Source: Gallionellaceae bacterium
GTDB lineage: Bacteria > Pseudomonadota > Gammaproteobacteria > Burkholderiales > Gallionellaceae
Direction: 5' to 3'
Assembly (NCBI GenBank): GCA_030646595.1
Contig: JAUSKS010000311.1
Coordinates: 1-9,795 of the forward strand
DNA length: 9,795 nucleotides
The notes beneath the pieces were generated by a model. The model worked only from the letters and a program-made list of their open reading frames with translations. It ran no database searches and was not told where the DNA came from. Position 1 is the stretch's first letter. Each line of letters begins with the position of its first letter. Both the position numbers and the translations under genes were made by a program. Shown here in pieces: positions 5,852-9,795 of the stretch.

Positions 5852-6474
5852 AAACAAAATATGGGGCTCGCCTGGGCTCAGCCAGTTTATTTTTTCTGCT
5901 TATCAGCGGCTGTGCGGCCTTACGCCCGGAGGCCCTGCCTCATCCCAGCTTTTATTCGCTGGACCAGGATAGCGCCATCCTGGCCGCGCCACGCACCCTG
6001 CCTGATGCGGCCCCTGCGCTATTGGTCAGCACCCCGCAAGCGGCGGCTGGCTTTGACAGCTCGCGCATTATCTACCTGCGTCAACCGCACCAGCTTGAAT
6101 ATTTTGCGCACAGCGAATGGATAGACACACCAGCGCGCATGCTCACCCCGCTGCTCATTGCAGCCATGGAAAACAGTGGCACTTTCCGCGCAGTGGTCCA
6201 TGCACCTGGGCCAGCTACTGGTGAAGTTCGGCTAGACAGCGAGATATTGCAGCTACAGCACGAATTCATAGGCGGCTCCAGCCAGGTGCGATTTGTGCTG
6301 CGTGCTTATCTAGTGGAAGAATCAAGCCGCCGTGTAATAGCTACTCGCCAGTTTGAGGCCATCAAGATGACAACTAGCGAAGATCCATACGGCGGCGTAA
6401 TCGCCGCTAACCAGGCAGTACAAACTGTCTTAAAAGACTTGGCCGCGTTTTGTAAGGAATCCCTGGGAAAATGA
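5848..6474 (+). CDS. ABC-type transport auxiliary lipoprotein (PqiC/DUF330-like)
   Basis: Likely outer-membrane lipoprotein that docks the MCE tube of this transporter. Residues 1-21 are a lipoprotein signal (basic start, hydrophobic 11-19) with lipobox ISGC, so Cys22 is the lipidated residue. The next residue, Ala23, does not match the Asp retention signal for the inner membrane. The mature part shows the usual family marks: YSLD (36-39), an IIYLRQPHQLEYF strand (74-86), then W91-I-D-T-P and RMLTPLL (97-103). At 208 residues it is a normal size. The ATG overlaps the mlaD stop by four bases (ATGA), with AAGGA at 5835-5839. It is the last gene of the operon, and I see no strong terminator after it. 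The family call is from motif memory (PF03886-like). No mlaC-like gene accompanies the operon. Confidence 0.9.
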   Translation: MKTKYGARLGSASLFFLLISGCAALRPEALPHPSFYSLDQDSAILAAPRTLPDAAPALLVSTPQAAAGFDSSRIIYLRQPHQLEYFAHSEWIDTPARMLTPLLIAAMENSGTFRAVVHAPGPATGEVRLDSEILQLQHEFIGGSSQVRFVLRAYLVEESSRRVIATRQFEAIKMTTSEDPYGGVIAANQAVQTVLKDLAAFCKESLGK

Positions 6475-6684
6475 GAATGGTAAATAAGCGCTAGTTAACC
6501 GGCTTGAATTGATTCTTCTTCCCTATCCCATCGTACATTCTGTCTCTCAAAAACCTCCGGCCACTAGGCACCTGCTGAGTATATGTGCGCTATCAGACAG
6601 AAACGTCGCTACCGCATTTATATAATTTCAAACATATTGCAATTTCCCCAACTGCTTCTATCCATAATTAACACTGAGCTCCGC
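6475..6684. other. Intergenic stretch between the mla and eps loci
   Basis: About 210 bp between the lipoprotein stop and the chosen protease start. I see no T-run terminator. An 8-bp inverted repeat (TTCTGTCT 6538-6545, AGACAGAA 6595-6602) with a 49-nt loop is present but may be chance. The protease reading frame is open back to an ATG at 6583, but that extension (Arg/Ile-rich, with no ribosome site) looks non-coding. Confidence 0.45.
6621..6626 (+). promoter_or_regulatory. Possible -10 element for the eps genes
   Basis: A perfect TATAAT sits in an AT-rich patch. Transcription from it would begin near 6633, after the ATG at 6583 and before those at 6685 and 6721. No good -35 hexamer lies 16-18 bp upstream, so this is a weak prediction. 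It is the only promoter-like site I find ahead of the protease-epsL-phosphotransferase run. Confidence 0.25.
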
Positions 6685-7386
6685 ATGCGCGCCCACTCTA
6701 TTGCAGTTGAAACCCAAGCGATGCCTGAACACGCAATGTGGTATCGAATTGCTCCTTTTGCCGCTTATGTTTTTTTCATGCTACTGGCTGATTTGCTCTC
6801 CATCCTGGGTTGGAACAGCTATGAATTACGGTGGTTGTATGCGGTAAAAATTATGGTTGTGGTGATTCTGTTGTGGAAACTGAGCGGCCATTATAAAGAA
6901 TTAGCATTGCCCCGCTTCATCAGCTGGAATACTTGGGCCATCGCGGTGTTGGCCGGCGTAGGAATATTTTTGGCGTGGATTAATTTGACTACAGACTGGA
7001 TGGTCACAGGTCAGTCTGCCGGTTTTGATCCACGCCAAAACAATGCGATTAGTCCGGCTTTAGCCCTGATGAGATGGTCTGGTGCGGCATTGGTAATACC
7101 CGTAATGGAAGAATTATTCTGGCGCTCCTTCGTCTTGCGTTGGCTCAGCCAGGCTAATTTTCTTGCGCTTGATCCAGCACAGGTCAGCTGGCGAGCTTTT
7201 GTTCTTACCGCAGTGCTGTTCGCTGTGCAGCATCATTTATGGCTGGCCGGTTTAATGGCCGGCATGGCTTACGGTGCATTGTATATGTACAGCAGATCGT
7301 TATGGCCCGCTATTGTGGCTCATGCAGTTACTAATTTTTTGCTTGGGGGATGGATACTTTACACCGGCAACTGGAATTTCTGGTAA
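6685..7386 (+). CDS. CPBP-family (CAAX-protease-related) membrane protease, exosortase-associated type
   Basis: A multi-pass inner-membrane protein with the three Abi/CPBP metalloprotease motifs. Counting from ATG 6685: EELFWR (E142, E143, R147; EExxxR), FAVQH (F179-H183; FxxxH) and HAVTN (H213-N217; HxxxN). These supply the glutamate and histidine metal ligands. Hydrophobic segments alternate along the 233 residues, starting near residue 22. It fits the CAAX prenyl protease-related family seen in bacteria with exosortase/PEP-CTERM systems, usually about 220 residues; its substrate there is unknown. The start is uncertain. The frame opens at 6583, but a possible -10 box lies inside that extension. 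ATG 6685 has a weak GAG at 6676-6678; ATG 6721 is also possible. The gene sits seven bases before epsL, so co-transcription is likely. An immunity-type CPBP protein is less likely given the neighbours. Confidence 0.88.
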   Translation: MRAHSIAVETQAMPEHAMWYRIAPFAAYVFFMLLADLLSILGWNSYELRWLYAVKIMVVVILLWKLSGHYKELALPRFISWNTWAIAVLAGVGIFLAWINLTTDWMVTGQSAGFDPRQNNAISPALALMRWSGAALVIPVMEELFWRSFVLRWLSQANFLALDPAQVSWRAFVLTAVLFAVQHHLWLAGLMAGMAYGALYMYSRSLWPAIVAHAVTNFLLGGWILYTGNWNFW

Positions 7387-7393
7387 GTCCCCT

Positions 7394-8605
7394 ATGCTTA
7401 AATCATGCACCCTGAAAAAATTGAAATTTATCCTGACTATGGCAACGGGTGTGAGTATTTGCATGCCCGCGTGGGCTGCTCTGCACATCGATAAGTTCCA
7501 GCCTTATTTAGGCTATGCCGTTTTATATGATAACAATTTATTGCGTAGTCCAGATGATGGGATCGTTTTAAAAGATGTTTACCACCGTGCTGAAGGTGGA
7601 CTGTTACTCGAAGCCCTGCTGAGTCAACAGAAACTCATCGCCAATCTTAATTTCAATCGTACCCAATTTAAGCGGTATGACCTGCTGGATAATAATGGCA
7701 AGGACTTACTTGCGCAGTGGAACTGGCGCATCGGCCCCCATGTAGAGGGCAACCTCGGTAAAAGCTATGTGCAAAGCTTGAGCCAATTTGTGGAATTCCA
7801 TGATTTACAGCGCAACCTGCGCACTCAGCAGCGTGAATTTTTAGATGCTGCCTGGCTGTTTCATCCGGAATGGCGCATTCGCGGTGGCGCAAGCCGCGCT
7901 ACCCTTGATTACAATTTACTGTCACAGCGCTCACTTGACCGCACCGAAGACACAGGGGAATTAGGAATTGATTACCTGGCTCCCACCAATAGCACTATTG
8001 GGCTGCAATTACGGCATATACGCGGTGAGTTTCCTTATCCGCAACAGCTTGGTTCGATACTAATTGATAACAGTTATACGCAAAATGAAGTTAAAGCAAA
8101 AATAAAATGGACACTCAGTGGAAAATCGCAGCTGCAATTTTTGGGTGGCCGGGTAAAGAGGCAACACGATTTTTTTCCTGCACGGGATAGCAACACCTCC
8201 AACGCCAGACTGATCGCTAACTGGGTACCCAGTGCCAAAATCGGAATTACTCTCAACACTTGGCAAGAAACCGGGGCAGTGGAAGATTTAACTGCCAGCT
8301 ATACTTTTAACCAAGGTGTCAGCCTGGATTCAAGATGGGATATGACCAGTAAAATCCGCCTGGAATTGCAGCTCAGACATGAATCCCGTGATTATCAGGG
8401 TGACCCCACTTTTACCTGGCTGGCACCGACTGAGCGCAAAGATATTTATCGTACCGCCTCCTTCACCTGGCTCTATACCCCATTACAACATCTCAAAACC
8501 GGCTTGATGGTCCAACATGAGCAGCGCGATTCCAATATCAGCTATTACAGCTATCGCGCTAACAGCGCCATGATTAATGTACGTTATGAGTTTGGTACGC
8601 CATGA
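7394..8605 (+). CDS. epsL: EpsL-type exopolysaccharide outer-membrane beta-barrel protein
   Basis: Probable outer-membrane barrel of an exosortase-linked exopolysaccharide system; a role in polymer export or assembly is inferred from the family. The frame is open from 7274, but that part overlaps the protease gene. ATG 7394 gives a proper signal peptide: KKLK then a hydrophobic stretch and an A-W-A site (26-28), cleaving at about residue 28. The mature protein of about 375 residues starts with an FQPYLGYAVLYDNNLLR segment (from about residue 34) and has alternating polar/hydrophobic strands with many aromatic residues throughout, typical of a beta-barrel. It ends INVRYEFGTP, an aromatic-rich last strand near the C-terminus. 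No cysteine lipobox is present, so it is not a lipoprotein. It follows the protease by seven bases, and its stop overlaps the next start (ATGA). The family call is from memory of EpsL-like proteins. Confidence 0.82.
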   Translation: MLKSCTLKKLKFILTMATGVSICMPAWAALHIDKFQPYLGYAVLYDNNLLRSPDDGIVLKDVYHRAEGGLLLEALLSQQKLIANLNFNRTQFKRYDLLDNNGKDLLAQWNWRIGPHVEGNLGKSYVQSLSQFVEFHDLQRNLRTQQREFLDAAWLFHPEWRIRGGASRATLDYNLLSQRSLDRTEDTGELGIDYLAPTNSTIGLQLRHIRGEFPYPQQLGSILIDNSYTQNEVKAKIKWTLSGKSQLQFLGGRVKRQHDFFPARDSNTSNARLIANWVPSAKIGITLNTWQETGAVEDLTASYTFNQGVSLDSRWDMTSKIRLELQLRHESRDYQGDPTFTWLAPTERKDIYRTASFTWLYTPLQHLKTGLMVQHEQRDSNISYYSYRANSAMINVRYEFGTP

Positions 8606-9795
8606 CCGTTAGCGATATTCCCGTAGTAGCCTTCTTCAAGCGCCTGCTGGATCCTTTTATGATCTGGGGGAGTTTGATTCTGCTCACCTGGCTCTATGAC
8701 GAAAGATTTACTGGCTATTATTTGGTGTTAATGATTATTACTTTTTTTATTTCGTCCTATATTTTTGAGCAGACCAATATATATCGTAACTGGCGTAACG
8801 GAAAACTACTGGCCTATCTGCGCGACACCTTGATGGGATGGGGAATTATCGTTGGTATTTTGATTTTTCTGGGATATGCCACGCGCCTTTCTTATCAGTA
8901 TTCGGAAGAGGTTATTCTAGCCTGGTTCACCATTACCCCGCTGGCCTTGATTGTCAGCCATCTGGCGGTACGCAAAATTGCCAGCAATCTGCGCAAAAGT
9001 GGCGAAGCGCGCTCAGTAGTGATTGTAGGTGCCAATGGAGCAGGACAGCGGCTGGCACAACGCATCGCCGAATATCCTTATTTGTTAATGGAAGCGCGTG
9101 GATTCTTTGATGATCGTGAAAAATCCCGTGGCCTGCCCAATTCCTTGCCCTTTCTGGGAGAGGTGGCAGAAGTCGCAAATTACGTGCGGCAACATGCCAT
9201 TCAAATGATCTTCATCGGCCTGCCAATGTCGGCCCAGCCGCGCATCCGCGAGTTGCTGGATGATTTACATGACACGACCGCCTCCATTTATTTCTTGCCG
9301 GATACTTACATATTTACCCTGATGCAAGCACGTTTTGATCAGGTAGGTGGAGTTCCGGTTGTGGCGATATGTGAATCCCCTTTCTCCGGAGTAGACAGTG
9401 TCGTTAAAACAAGCAGCGATTTTGTACTGGCTTTGCTCATTCTGATACTGGTCTCCCCGCTTATGCTGATGATCGCCATCGCCGTCATGCTGACTTCGCC
9501 GGGCCCGGCCATTTTTAAACAGCGTCGTTATGGCCTTAATGGTGAAGAGATCATCGTTTATAAATTCCGCTCCATGGCCGTGTGCGAAGATGGTTCCAAC
9601 ATTACTCAAGCACAAAAAAATGATCAGCGATTGACCCGGATAGGTGCTTTTCTGCGCCGCACTTCACTGGATGAGTTGCCTCAATTCATAAATGTCCTGC
9701 AAGGTCGCATGAGAATTGTCGGCCCTCGTCCCCATGCAGTCGCCCACAATGAGTTATACCGCAAACTTATCAAGGGATACATGCTGCGTCATAAG
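8602..9795 (+). CDS. Polyprenyl-phosphate sugar phosphotransferase (WcaJ/EpsB-like), 3' end cut by window
   Basis: Inner-membrane enzyme that transfers a phosphosugar (probably glucose-1-phosphate from UDP-glucose) to undecaprenyl phosphate, the first step of exopolysaccharide repeat-unit assembly. The ATG overlaps the epsL stop by four bases. The frame stays open for 398 codons to the right edge; full members have about 460 residues. The N-terminal half has hydrophobic helices near 19-31, 39-55, 79-94 and 104-123. A Rossmann-like CoA-binding-type segment follows (VVIVGANGAGQRLA, 139-152). The catalytic part begins with the membrane helix at about 274-297, then GPAIFKQRRYG (301-311), YKFRSM (320-325), the catalytic Asp-Glu pair D357-E358 in SLDELPQ (355-361), and GPRPHA (374-379). 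All motifs expected up to the cut are intact. The sugar specificity is inferred from the family, not from a residue I can see. Confidence 0.93.
   Translation, partial: MTVSDIPVVAFFKRLLDPFMIWGSLILLTWLYDERFTGYYLVLMIITFFISSYIFEQTNIYRNWRNGKLLAYLRDTLMGWGIIVGILIFLGYATRLSYQYSEEVILAWFTITPLALIVSHLAVRKIASNLRKSGEARSVVIVGANGAGQRLAQRIAEYPYLLMEARGFFDDREKSRGLPNSLPFLGEVAEVANYVRQHAIQMIFIGLPMSAQPRIRELLDDLHDTTASIYFLPDTYIFTLMQARFDQVGGVPVVAICESPFSGVDSVVKTSSDFVLALLILILVSPLMLMIAIAVMLTSPGPAIFKQRRYGLNGEEIIVYKFRSMAVCEDGSNITQAQKNDQRLTRIGAFLRRTSLDELPQFINVLQGRMRIVGPRPHAVAHNELYRKLIKGYMLRHK

Noticed and set aside
7274..7393. Longer N-terminus for the EpsL-like protein
   Set aside because: The extension overlaps the protease gene and would bury the signal peptide that starts at ATG 7394.

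Overview
This window looks like chromosomal DNA of a betaproteobacterium, probably from the Nitrosomonadales/Gallionellaceae/Methylophilaceae range. This is inferred from protein family style and gene content: an Mla-type lipid transporter with a fused STAS-permease, and exosortase-associated exopolysaccharide genes. No rRNA or tRNA gene is visible to place it more exactly. All genes I support are on the + strand.

Layout. (1) Positions 2-1873 hold the 3' part of a PAS-GGDEF-EAL protein cut by the left edge. Its diguanylate cyclase half looks intact, while its EAL half has lost key catalytic residues. A perfect 11-bp inverted repeat starts in its stop codon. (2) Positions 2028-2342 encode a 104-residue cytoplasmic protein with a pattern like the MshEN (c-di-GMP-binding) fold. 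(3) Positions 2343-2995 hold about 650 bp without a credible gene. This stretch is full of stem-loops: a 176-bp element closed by an 11-bp terminal inverted repeat with several internal hairpins, and a second element made of two facing copies of a dispersed palindromic repeat. The last hairpin runs into the start codon of the next gene. (4) Positions 2996-6474 are a compact four-gene lipid-transport operon: STAS-MlaE permease, MlaF ATPase, MlaD-like MCE protein with a long helical tail, and a PqiC-like auxiliary lipoprotein. (5) From about 6685 to the right edge lies the start of an exopolysaccharide/exosortase-type locus: a CPBP (CAAX-protease-related) membrane protease, an EpsL-type outer-membrane beta-barrel, and a polyprenyl-phosphate sugar phosphotransferase cut by the right edge.

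How they may work together. The Mla-type operon should move phospholipid between inner and outer membranes, using a docking lipoprotein instead of a soluble MlaC shuttle, which is not encoded here. The eps genes begin sugar-polymer synthesis (phosphosugar transfer to undecaprenyl phosphate) and provide an outer-membrane component. The c-di-GMP synthase and the MshEN-like protein at the left could be a signalling pair, but nothing in the sequence ties them directly to the eps genes, which lie more than 4 kb away.

The parts that known gene families explain least are the hairpin-dense region at 2343-2995 and the small MshEN-like protein. The rest is recognisable biology with some unusual details.
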